Assembly (NCBI GenBank): GCA_001460835.1
Contig: CYKH01001593.1
Span: 1 to 64,000 of the forward strand
Source: Bodo saltans
Taxonomy: Eukaryota; Euglenozoa; Kinetoplastea; Eubodonida; Bodonidae
Direction of reading: 5' to 3'
Length of the DNA stretch: 64,000 nt
Below the pieces are notes generated by a model. It made no database searches, was not told the origin of the DNA, and saw only the letters and a list, made by a program, of their open reading frames with translations. Below, piece by piece: positions 56,627 to 64,000 of this stretch (positions are counted from its first letter, which is position 1; the number at the start of each line of letters is the position of its first letter). The position numbers and the translations under genes were made by a program.

Positions 56627-57235
56627 ATGTCCCTTCCGCTCTTTACGACACTCTCCGCCGTGCATACGATACCATCTACCACTCACTTTGTGCTGATTCG
56701 TGGCGGCAAAGCGTTTCCCATAGCGTCCAAGCATCTTTATCGCTTTCGATATCTTGACGAGTGGTTTAGGGTGCAGGCAGAGGACGATATTGGCCTTCTC
56801 GCTTCATCCAACGTGCTGAGGCAGGTTGACATTGAAGAGGATCTGTTCACGGACGATGCTGTCGCTATCGTGGCTGGGTACTGCCGGCTTCCCACCTACA
56901 CGCCCTCCGCTGATATTCCTCGTGATGTAGATCGCTTCTTAGAGCGCATTACTGAGGCAGAGAGAACATTCTTGAGCAATGTTCTCACGCCCACTGCACC
57001 TGAGCAAGGGAGCACCACACTGCGTTTCTCGTTTGAGGCGTTGAAGCTGGCTGAATTTTTGCAGTGCGATGACTTATTGGCGCTCTTATCTGGCTTTGTT
57101 GCCACTCGGCTGAACGGCAAGACGACCGAGCAAATGCGCGCTCTGCTGATGATTCCGAGTGGAACTCCAGATGAGCATCTATTTACGGAAGAGACGCTGT
57201 ACATGTTACGTGCGGAGGACTCGTGGAATCAGTAA
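56627..57235 (+). CDS. SKP1-like protein (SCF ubiquitin ligase adaptor family)
   Basis: The C-terminal half of this 202-residue protein matches the SKP1 dimerisation/F-box-binding domain: EALKLAEFLQCDDLLALLSG, then ATRLNGKTTEQMRALL, then LFTEETLYMLRAEDSW, corresponding to the canonical ...GKTPEEIRK...NDFTEEEEAQVRKENQW. The N-terminal POZ-like fold is weaker. SKP1 bridges CUL1 and F-box proteins. The N-terminal half diverges from canonical SKP1, so it may be a paralogue with its own partners. Confidence 0.78.
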   Translation: MSLPLFTTLSAVHTIPSTTHFVLIRGGKAFPIASKHLYRFRYLDEWFRVQAEDDIGLLASSNVLRQVDIEEDLFTDDAVAIVAGYCRLPTYTPSADIPRDVDRFLERITEAERTFLSNVLTPTAPEQGSTTLRFSFEALKLAEFLQCDDLLALLSGFVATRLNGKTTEQMRALLMIPSGTPDEHLFTEETLYMLRAEDSWNQ

Positions 57236-57280
57236 ACCGAATTCGATTTGTGTTTTTGTTGCTGCATCGACACATTTGTT

Positions 57281-57361
57281 GCATCACTCTCTACCTTCCC
57301 TCTCTACGCATCACTCTCTACCTTCCCTCTCTACCATCCCTCTCTACGCATCACTCTCTAC
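57281..57361 (+). repeat. 27-bp pyrimidine tandem repeat in an intergenic leader
   Basis: Two adjacent copies of a 27-base unit (gcatcactctctaccttccctctctac at 57281-57307 and 57308-57334) are followed by a 13-base partial (57335-57347) and a 14-base partial (57348-57361). Nearly all bases are C/T with a CATC/CTACC pattern. It lies between the SKP1-like gene and the gene at 57424, upstream of the last acceptor. Confidence 0.8.
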
Positions 57362-57394
57362 CGTTCCATCTGCACGGCTGCACATTGATTTCTA

Positions 57395-57417
57395 TTTCTT
57401 GCGTTATGTGTGTTAAG
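57395..57417 (+). promoter_or_regulatory. Predicted trans-splice acceptor
   Basis: A T/C-rich run (gatttctatttcttgc, about 57386-57402) is followed after a short gap by AAGG with AG at 57416-57417, seven bases ahead of the ATG at 57424. The tandem pyrimidine repeat lies 30-140 bases upstream of this site. Confidence 0.5.
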
Positions 57418-57423
57418 GAAGGC

Positions 57424-58947
57424 ATGCTTACCAACGATGGTATTGATACTCTTTTCGACGACTGTGCGCGCGACTTAAAACGTGCGCTGATATTGACTGA
57501 GGATTGTGTTTCCAAAACTCAACACAGCACAAGATCGTCCATTGCAGAAGAGAATGTTCAGCAAGATGACACGGCCTCCAACGAAATCGCAGCAGCTCTT
57601 TTGCAATGGAAAAGGGAGCTGACTATTCAAGATGTTCTTCGTCGCGTGCTTGACGTCGTCGTACGGATGCACCAACAATCCACATCAGCCACTGCGTCCC
57701 CAACTGACGCCCCACAGAAGGTTTTGAAGCGGTGGTCGGCGGTCATGCAGCAGCTCTTGACGTCGCTGGCTGCAACATCGTCAACGTTGACGGCATCCAC
57801 CACCCGCCCACAAGCAATGACATCCGATGTGGAGCAGTTCCTCATCGCAGTTCTTAAGTACGTGTGGTCGACCGTCATGCTGCACGTCTCTTCTGTCCTC
57901 GTTACTGCAGAAGAACGCCAAAAGTTGCCGATCTTGCCATGGCTTGTGGAAACATCTAGGCTCGGCTCACTCCTCATCCAAGGACGCCGTACTGCAGCAG
58001 TAGGCAATCAATTTCCCGATGGGTCTGCTGGGATGATCATCTTGCACGTACTGCTTGACCTCTCGCACACACCAGAGCTGAAGCTGAAAGAAAACTCATC
58101 GTTGGTGCTCGGAGGGTACGCCTCATTGGTGCGGGCAGTTGTTCTTCACGCACCGGCTGACGTCAGGCAACGCGTTTTAATTCGTGAGCCTATTGTAGAC
58201 ACCTTCGCTTCCAAAGTACGTGCGCTGTTTTTAGACGGCACTACAGCCGGAGCGACCTCCTCCGCTAATGCAGTGGCCAACATCAAATTTATCACATCAA
58301 GCTGCGGCGGCCCCGAGTGTGGCACGTTTCAGCGAGAGATGTGGAGTGCAATACTAGGAGCAATGGAGGGTAGCTGCGTGGGCAAGGGAGTATCGGTGCA
58401 GGCATCCCGGAGAGGTTTGGCGTCGTTTGTGCATTCAACCGTTTACTTGCCCATCTTTGGCGACACGAGTGTGAGAGACGACAACGAGGCAACGATGCTG
58501 ACCGCCGAGTACCGCCTCCTCCGTCTGATTGGAGACCTGGGGGAGTCGGAGCTTCACTTCACCAACAATGAGGATGAAGGGCCTGAACGTCACCCCGCCT
58601 CCCGGCACCAAGAGTTGAACCGGTTGAAGTACAAGGCGTTGCTTGACAACAACAATGGCGTCCTTACGATGGACCTTGTGTCGCAACTTGTACGTGACCG
58701 TGGCGTCATGATCGAAGCCACCCCCGCACGGTCTGACGGTGGGCTCGTCGTGTTTCGTATGTTTCTGCCTGATGCGTCCAGCTCTTTGGCGCCCGCCTCG
58801 CGGGGTGCGGGGCGTCTGATGAAGTTTCAAGGGAAACAGCAATGGGTGTTTGTGGAGAGGGGGATCCTGCACGTGAAGCGTCAAGGCGGCACCACGTACA
58901 CTATGGTGGCGTCAGTAGACGAGCTCTTACAGCCGTTTCAACAGTGA
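57424..58947 (+). CDS. Hypothetical protein, mostly helical
   Basis: The 507-residue product has no signal peptide, membrane helix or recognised catalytic motif. It is rich in Leu, Val, Ala and Ser with Arg/Lys spread throughout, suggesting HEAT- or ARM-like helical repeats. A Ser/Thr/Ala-rich stretch sits near residues 80-145. The C-terminal ~100 residues contain a mixed alpha/beta patch ([20 protein letters not shown], then [13 protein letters not shown]). The in-frame ATG at 57406 is possible, but 57424 follows the acceptor AG. Confidence 0.6.
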   Translation: MLTNDGIDTLFDDCARDLKRALILTEDCVSKTQHSTRSSIAEENVQQDDTASNEIAAALLQWKRELTIQDVLRRVLDVVVRMHQQSTSATASPTDAPQKVLKRWSAVMQQLLTSLAATSSTLTASTTRPQAMTSDVEQFLIAVLKYVWSTVMLHVSSVLVTAEERQKLPILPWLVETSRLGSLLIQGRRTAAVGNQFPDGSAGMIILHVLLDLSHTPELKLKENSSLVLGGYASLVRAVVLHAPADVRQRVLIREPIVDTFASKVRALFLDGTTAGATSSANAVANIKFITSSCGGPECGTFQREMWSAILGAMEGSCVGKGVSVQASRRGLASFVHSTVYLPIFGDTSVRDDNEATMLTAEYRLLRLIGDLGESELHFTNNEDEGPERHPASRHQELNRLKYKALLDNNNGVLTMDLVSQLVRDRGVMIEATPARSDGGLVVFRMFLPDASSSLAPASRGAGRLMKFQGKQQWVFVERGILHVKRQGGTTYTMVASVDELLQPFQQ

Positions 58948-59075
58948 CGGCGACAAATACTAAGGGGCGCTTTGTTAGAGTGTTGGGCGTTTATGAATTC
59001 AGTGAATCAGGCTCTAGTTGTTACTTGTTCCTCGTTCCTTGTTTTGCTTGTAGTAGAGTGTCAGGTTCACACATC

Positions 59076-59525
59076 ATGGCCCTTTCAACCCGAATTATCA
59101 AAGAGACGGAGAAGCTTCAACGTGAGGCACCCCCAGGCATCAGCGCGAGCCCCGCAGCAGACAATGCTCGATACTTCAAAGTAGTCATTGCTGGACCACC
59201 ACAGTCTTCGTACGAGGGCGGAGTGTTCAGCTTGGAGTTGTTCCTGCCAGAGGAGTATCCCATGGTCCCCCCAAAGGTGCGGTTCCTCACGAAGATCTAC
59301 CACCCCAACGTAGACAAGGTGGGCCGCATCTGCCTCGATATCATTAAGGACAAGTGGAGCCCTGCCCTTCAAATCAATAAAGTCCTGCTCTCCATCCAAC
59401 TTCTCATGTCGTCGCCTAACCCCGATGATCCGCTTGCTAATGATGTAGCGGAGCACTGGAAGAAGGATGAGCAGGACGCAATGAAGACCGCCCGCCTGTG
59501 GACTCAACGCTACGCAATGCAGTAA
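59076..59525 (+). CDS. UBC13: Ubiquitin-conjugating enzyme E2, UBC13 (UBE2N)
   Basis: This 149-residue E2 is of the UBC13 class. The HPN triad (76-78, YHPNVD) and catalytic Cys86 ([18 protein letters not shown]) are intact, and length matches human UBC13 (152). UBC13 with a UEV partner builds Lys63-linked ubiquitin chains used in DNA-damage tolerance and endocytic signalling. The N-terminus [15 protein letters not shown] matches the family start, which fixes the ATG at 59076 although the frame extends further upstream. Confidence 0.93.
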   Translation: MALSTRIIKETEKLQREAPPGISASPAADNARYFKVVIAGPPQSSYEGGVFSLELFLPEEYPMVPPKVRFLTKIYHPNVDKVGRICLDIIKDKWSPALQINKVLLSIQLLMSSPNPDDPLANDVAEHWKKDEQDAMKTARLWTQRYAMQ

Positions 59526-59897
59526 AACCAGCGGTGGTGGTGCTGCGCATCACGGGCCGATATATCGTTCGAGGCGTTCGGTCGATGAAGAGTAGTCGAA
59601 GAATATTCAGGTTCGGGAAAAGAAGTGAACAGTGTTTGTGATGCCGTTGAGTGAGAAGTACACGCACGCGCAGCTGAAGTGGTTAGCTAGCGCATTTGCT
59701 CTCATCGTATGTAGGGTGGACTCAGAGCGAGTCGTTCGAATCACTAAAATATCAAGAAGAAAAAAGCAGGCAAATTCTTTTCAACCCATTGCTTCGAAGA
59801 ATCCTTTTAACTTTGGTGTTTTTCTTTTTTTGTTCGTTGTTTTGTCTGGCATAGTCACGAGAATAGCACATCAAAACAATATCTCAGTGCCAACGAA
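59526..59897. other. Intergenic region, no gene supported
   Basis: This 372-base spacer holds a pyrimidine-rich stretch at about 59811-59850 (tttggtgtttttctttttttgttcg and on) followed by an acceptor-like ATAG with AG at 59853-59854, serving the ATG at 59898. An open frame from the ATG at 59641 to 59901 runs through that tract and is probably leader sequence. I examined a tRNA-like T-loop (gttcgaatcac) and rejected it. Confidence 0.5.
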
Positions 59898-61292
59898 ATG
59901 AACCTCGACGACCGAGGGGATGGAGTCGCCTTCAACTACGTTGACTTCTTGACCTTGGCGGAAGAGTGCGAGGAGATGTACATCAACTTGCGTCGGTGGG
60001 AGGCGAAGAAAGCCCGCTGGGATGCGCAAGAAGCCATGTCTCGAACAGAACTGGAAGAGTTGCGGCGTGGCACTGACGTACTTCGAGCAGAGAATGGAAA
60101 ACTTCGAACGGCCTTCGCTGAGCTTGCAAAGAACGCAGACGCCGCCTCTGTCACTCAACTGTCCGAAGAAGATGAAAGTTTGCTGTCTTCCAATAGCGCA
60201 GTTGCCGTTGCTGCATCGACGGAACCAGTAGTGAGGGAAGATATTCACATGCATATTTTAGAGGTTCACAAGAAGTTGCGTTCCATCAATCGAACCAACT
60301 TCTCTGTCTTTTGCGGGGACGTTCCAAAACTGATGACGGAGATTCTCCCCGTATTGCGTTCCGTGAAGCCGGACGCAGAAAACGCCCTTGCCCTTACGCT
60401 TGATATCGTCGAACAGTTGGCGACGTGTCTGAGCTGGGCATGTGGTGTGCAGAATCGTGGTCCGTCACGCGGTGTGTCGCCGCCGCCTGCCCTTGGCCCG
60501 TTGCCAAGCTCTCCCACGTTGTCGGTGCCGGCGTCGGTGAGGTCAGAGAAGAAATCGACGTCGAGGTTGGAGCTTCCGCTGCCAATCATGTCTCGCACAT
60601 CATCGCCTACACCAGGCATTCTTCACAAAGCAACACCAGGCTCGTTGCATTCCGTGGCGTTGTTGCACAGGGAGCCTCGCACGTTAGCGGATCTCGATGC
60701 AAGCCTTCCATCACCCCAACCTTCTCCCCGCACCACCAGCGTGATGCCTCACCCACGGAAGCACCCAACGTCGCCAAGGAGCAGTAAGGTCACTGTGCCT
60801 CCGCTGCAACGTAGCCTACCGACTCCATTGGCAGTACCATCTCACATGCTGCCTTCGCTACCCGTCCCAAGTGCGCAGCGGACGCACTTGAAGCCTACTT
60901 CATCTCCTGCACCACGGTTGCTGCTCGACGAGGACGACGTCCTTCCTGCGAGGAAGCCTACAGTCGCTTACGCCGATCACCAGGAACCAGCAATTTTAGT
61001 TTCGAGAAAACGGACGTCGTCTTTAGGAGTCACGAACTCAAATAAGGATAGAAATAGTGAGGTTCCATCAGAGCTGCAATTGGCCCCTCGTCTTCACGAC
61101 GCTGTAGGACTCACCACTTTTAGTGCGCGTGATGCCCCGCATAGCTCTCCGTTGACCCAAAAGGAACCGCGTCCGCTAGCTGAGCGCAGCCCTAACCACA
61201 GCACACCACCCCTGAAGCGCCACCGCATTGAGGGCCTACCTTATCAAAGCCAACTGCACCAAGACACAACGAGTGACTTGATGGGATTCTAG
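59898..61292 (+). CDS. Coiled-coil protein with Ser/Pro-rich C-terminus, hypothetical
   Basis: In this 464-residue protein, residues 15-80 form a coiled coil (LAEECEEMYINLRRWEAKKA and on), and a helical segment follows at about 115-185. From about 190 to the end the protein is Ser/Pro/Thr-rich and likely disordered, with many SP, TP and basic stretches (for example SPRTTSVMPHPRKHPTSPRS) that suggest phosphorylation. No domain is recognised. The upstream pyrimidine tract and AG support the start. A signalling or cytoskeletal adaptor is possible. Confidence 0.65.
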   Translation: MNLDDRGDGVAFNYVDFLTLAEECEEMYINLRRWEAKKARWDAQEAMSRTELEELRRGTDVLRAENGKLRTAFAELAKNADAASVTQLSEEDESLLSSNSAVAVAASTEPVVREDIHMHILEVHKKLRSINRTNFSVFCGDVPKLMTEILPVLRSVKPDAENALALTLDIVEQLATCLSWACGVQNRGPSRGVSPPPALGPLPSSPTLSVPASVRSEKKSTSRLELPLPIMSRTSSPTPGILHKATPGSLHSVALLHREPRTLADLDASLPSPQPSPRTTSVMPHPRKHPTSPRSSKVTVPPLQRSLPTPLAVPSHMLPSLPVPSAQRTHLKPTSSPAPRLLLDEDDVLPARKPTVAYADHQEPAILVSRKRTSSLGVTNSNKDRNSEVPSELQLAPRLHDAVGLTTFSARDAPHSSPLTQKEPRPLAERSPNHSTPPLKRHRIEGLPYQSQLHQDTTSDLMGF

Positions 61293-61617
61293 AGAAGAGT
61301 TCTGTGTATCTCATAAAGCGTACAAGACAACAAGGTTATGGAGCAAAACTGCTTGATACTATCATAGATGCACACTTACATTTTGTCTACCACCGCAAAA
61401 TAAGTAGGAGAACTCTGAATTACGCACGTAACCGTGGTAACTACATTTCATTTTGGACGTGTTTGCTTTCTTTTGGTTTGTTGTTTCACAAACGTAAGCT
61501 ATATCGGCCTCCACAACAGTTCGAAGCAGGCAAGTGCATTGTGGGACAACTTGCCCGCGTGCCTCTAGAAACGATCCATTTTTCTGCCAAAGAATCTACT
61601 TGTAGTCATCGTCAAGA
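61293..61617. other. Intergenic region, no gene supported
   Basis: This 325-base spacer contains a T-rich region around 61440-61500 (ttttggacgtgtttgctttcttttggtttg) and the acceptor region before the ATG at 61618. I see no repeat, RNA gene or convincing ORF. Confidence 0.45.
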
Positions 61618-63579
61618 ATGTCGTCGTTTTACACCATTCTTAAGAGCTCTGCGTCGTTGCGCCACTACGGCTCAGTTTTTGAAAGCGCCCGCGTCACAGC
61701 GGAAGCAATTTTAGAAAATCCCACGAGAGCAACAGCAGGTATTCGCTACATGCTCGCAGATCTCCCCCCAATTGTGACAACCGCAGCCAGTGTCCACCCA
61801 TGCCCCGGCCTGATTGACCGCATTGCATTTCACGCTCCGAAGCTTTACCTCCTTTTGTTCCAGCAAGTGAACAATGAGCACCCTAACGAAGCAAACGTCC
61901 ATGACCACGTTATCACATTAATTACCGAGCTGCAGGAGACGTTAAGCTCTTGCAATTCTGATGCAGAGTTCGTGGATTTCGCAATGAGTATGCTTGACTG
62001 TGCCAATGATGTTGCGGAACGCTTTGCCCCAGTCTTTAGGGCGTTGGTTGACACCCAACCCATCATCGACACGTCATTCTCCTTCGACCTCGAGCCCTCA
62101 AGCCTGTATGCACTGCAACTGGCCAGAGGTCTCAACAAGCGGCAGGAGGGTTACCGAATGCTGAAACCCCTCGTCGGAGTCGATGGTGCGTTTGTTCGTA
62201 CGATCGAGACAGCCCCCGAGTGGCGCTGTGAGACAGCACTGATAAAAGCGTACCCCGATTGCAGCGCCAAAGTAGCAGAGTACATTGTCGGCGTGTGCTG
62301 CCGCTTGGACGCGGAACGCGGGGTGGCATCGAGCAGGGAGGAATGGTCCTTTGCTCGCCGGGTCCACTTTGCGTGCCCTGAGGCGCTTCTGTATGTGCTT
62401 GAGAACACAGCGGAGGAGATCGCGGAGATTTACGCCAGTTTCGAGATCGATGGACTCGTCGACGATGTCATTGGTAGCGGCCCAGACGATGCTGCTCGGA
62501 GGCTTGCTGCTGGCGTTATCGCTGCCCTCGTCCTCACCTTAGAAGCGATGCGAGAGGGGAGGCTGGAAAGGAGTGCGTCGTTCGAGGAGCGTATTGCTGT
62601 CCTGATGCCGTCAGTCTCGCTCGAGAGCAACGTAGAAGAGATCTTAGACTTGCTGGACTCTGGGCTGTCTATCGAAGAGATTGCAGACATTAGTGGGACG
62701 TCCACCAACGACGCATGCCTGTTCATCGGGGTTGCACGGTCTCAGAAGGCGATGGCAACGGACTTGGACACCGACGAGCTGTGCGCGGTGGTGTCGCTGT
62801 GGGCCGGTCTCGGCTGCGTCCTGCCTGGAGTGATGGACCTGCTGATAAAATACAGAAGTGATGATGAGGGATGTGCTGCAGGCTGTGTCGCCAACGCCGA
62901 TACGTTCAGGAAAGACTTCGTTGCTCTCTACCCTCAAGCGAAGAAAAATGACGCCGAGCGACACGTGTGGAGGCTGCTTGAGGTGGCGCGTGCTCTGGCT
63001 CCGCGTCCTCTGGTGGCGGCAGCGACCACATCGCCCTTGAGCTCAGGCGATGGTGTGCCAAGTGACAACAACGAGGTCACAAATACAAACGGCGATGTTG
63101 CCGCCCCTGGTCCCATGAGTCGACTGAGTTCTGGTCTCATCGGAAGGATCGTGACAGAGGACAGTACATTGCAGAGCGTTGGTGCGCGACTTGCTGCCGC
63201 CGCGACTCTTAGCGACCATGATGCGGCGGCAGTGCATGAGTTTATCAAGAGTAAGTATCCCAATTTTCCATCAGGAGCATCCCCACAAGTTCGAGGCGTT
63301 GTCATTGCGATCAGAAATGACATAAACCGACTGACCGCAATTCATCAATCGTCGAAGAGCGGCACCGCTACGACAGCAGACGTTGCCTCGATGGACTTGA
63401 CCACGTTGGGAGCCATCGAGGACTCAATTAAGGAGATCCACGGTGTCCTTTCAGATACCTTGGAGACTCAAGTCGAAAAAGCATTACAGGTGCTGTTTCC
63501 GAAGTTTCCCACCGGGGCGTCTCCAGCCGAAAAGAAAAGGATTGTCGCTATTCGTGCACGTTTCCCTAGTAAGGAATAG
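61618..63579 (+). CDS. Large helical protein with C-terminal FPxGASP repeats, hypothetical
   Basis: The 653-residue protein is predominantly helical (Ala, Leu, Glu, Val-rich) and suggests HEAT/ARM-like repeats over about 1-460. There is no membrane helix. After a Ser/Gly/Asn-rich linker (about 470-500), two copies of a short unit occur near the C-terminus: KYPNFPSGASPQVRGVVIAI and LFPKFPTGASPAEKKRIVAI, about 80 residues apart, each after a helix. No family is recognised. The start at 61618 is the first ATG of the frame. Confidence 0.65.
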   Translation: MSSFYTILKSSASLRHYGSVFESARVTAEAILENPTRATAGIRYMLADLPPIVTTAASVHPCPGLIDRIAFHAPKLYLLLFQQVNNEHPNEANVHDHVITLITELQETLSSCNSDAEFVDFAMSMLDCANDVAERFAPVFRALVDTQPIIDTSFSFDLEPSSLYALQLARGLNKRQEGYRMLKPLVGVDGAFVRTIETAPEWRCETALIKAYPDCSAKVAEYIVGVCCRLDAERGVASSREEWSFARRVHFACPEALLYVLENTAEEIAEIYASFEIDGLVDDVIGSGPDDAARRLAAGVIAALVLTLEAMREGRLERSASFEERIAVLMPSVSLESNVEEILDLLDSGLSIEEIADISGTSTNDACLFIGVARSQKAMATDLDTDELCAVVSLWAGLGCVLPGVMDLLIKYRSDDEGCAAGCVANADTFRKDFVALYPQAKKNDAERHVWRLLEVARALAPRPLVAAATTSPLSSGDGVPSDNNEVTNTNGDVAAPGPMSRLSSGLIGRIVTEDSTLQSVGARLAAAATLSDHDAAAVHEFIKSKYPNFPSGASPQVRGVVIAIRNDINRLTAIHQSSKSGTATTADVASMDLTTLGAIEDSIKEIHGVLSDTLETQVEKALQVLFPKFPTGASPAEKKRIVAIRARFPSKE

Positions 63580-63783
63580 GACGGCGCGAAGTGGTTCCGT
63601 ACAAGAGCCCGTCCTGTACAAGAAGTGGTCCGTCCTTTCTTTTCACTTGATCTATTAGTCTGATGGCAGAACACTACATTTGGAGCACTATTATCTGTGT
63701 TGCACGTACAGTTTGCAAGCCGAAGCCAACATTTCCATTTGAAGAGACAGCGAAAACGATTTCCTAATGTAAACGCAGTCAGA

Positions 63784-63814
63784 TTTCCATTTTCTTTTTG
63801 TTCTCTATTCAAAG
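63784..63814 (+). promoter_or_regulatory. Predicted trans-splice acceptor
   Basis: The strong pyrimidine run tttccattttctttttgttc and on (63784-63810) is followed by AAAG with AG at 63813-63814, five bases before the ATG at 63819. It is one of the clearest acceptors in the window. Confidence 0.6.
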
Positions 63815-63818
63815 AAAG

Positions 63819-64000
63819 ATGTCTGACCACGATCATGATGAAGTGCCCCCTGCGGTGGAGATCGAGGAGGGAGGCCCGTCTCACGAAGAAGCCGCCCCCG
63901 ACGCACTTGATACTACCGTAGAGGGTGACGAAGCAGTGGCAGCAGCAGAGGCTGTGGGCGATCACACGACAGAGGGCGAGCAGGAGCCACCTACCGAGCA
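63819..64000 (+). CDS. Acidic protein, partial (runs off the window)
   Basis: The frame starting MSDHDHDEVPPAVEIEEGGP is open to the end of the window (at least 60 residues). The visible N-terminus is highly acidic (Glu/Asp-rich, with Pro/Ala/Gly), like a disordered acidic tail. Nothing identifies the protein. The start follows a clear pyrimidine tract and AG. Confidence 0.6.
   Translation, partial: MSDHDHDEVPPAVEIEEGGPSHEEAAPDALDTTVEGDEAVAAAEAVGDHTTEGEQEPPTE

Noticed and set aside
59670-59765. tRNA-like signal (a D-loop-like AGTGGTTAGC and a T-loop-like GTTCGAATCAC)
   Set aside because: The T-stem has mismatches beside the closing pair, the anticodon stem does not pair, and no acceptor stem fits. 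It also overlaps the leader of the next gene.
59641-59901. Possible small protein starting MPLSEKYTHAQLKWLASAFA
   Set aside because: The frame runs straight through the pyrimidine tract and acceptor of the downstream gene, and the second half has low-complexity composition.

Overview
The window looks like nuclear DNA of a free-living kinetoplastid, most likely a bodonid close to Bodo saltans. The evidence is internal. About 40 intronless protein genes lie head to tail on the + strand, separated mostly by 80-300 bp. Most have a pyrimidine-rich tract followed by AG just before the start codon, as expected for trans-splicing of polycistronic transcripts. The window also carries JBP1, the thymidine hydroxylase/J-binding protein of base J, which is a kinetoplastid/euglenozoan hallmark. 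I saw no bacterial-type operon signals, tRNA, rRNA or CRISPR.

Layout. 1-0.8 kb: a decayed zinc-type alcohol dehydrogenase between two ~91-bp direct repeats. 0.9-9.4 kb: a four-repeat C/H zinc-motif protein, an RIIa/EF-hand protein, a nucleotide-sugar transporter with a damaged 5' end, coiled-coil and membrane proteins, a two-TM receptor-like class III cyclase homologue and an LRR protein. 9.5-17.7 kb: a 1646-residue LamG/IQ/caspase-fold protein, a coiled-coil protein, an exostosin-like glycosyltransferase and cytochrome b5. 17.8-25.1 kb: a secreted Cys-rich protein, JBP1, a J-domain/RGG protein, a CoA-transferase next to an enoyl-CoA isomerase, and a twin zinc-ribbon protein. 25.3-37.2 kb: a long disordered protein, a 2025-residue FYVE/pseudokinase/repeat protein, a second DMT-type transporter and an APC amino-acid/polyamine permease.

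37.3-41.1 kb is a scar region. A P-loop NTPase of RHS/Crinkler type has a decayed tail, then comes a minus-strand coding remnant (the only one seen in the window), then a frameshifted protein kinase. 41.3-48.7 kb: a 1398-residue IQ-motif protein and a four-copy tandem array of a small charged protein (two whole, two broken copies) whose spacers carry a recurring 3' hairpin. 48.9-64 kb: a CIPK-like kinase, a phospholipase-B-like protein with an added membrane anchor, a SET methyltransferase, a PPPDE peptidase, a SKP1-like protein, UBC13 and several hypothetical proteins.

Neighbouring genes mostly do not form one pathway, as is normal for kinetoplastid polycistrons. The possible exceptions are the CoA-transferase/enoyl-CoA isomerase pair and the loose ubiquitin group (PPPDE, SKP1-like, UBC13). 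All functions are read from sequence motifs by eye; no database search was run. Start codons were chosen mainly from the last pyrimidine tract plus AG and the first plausible ATG after it.
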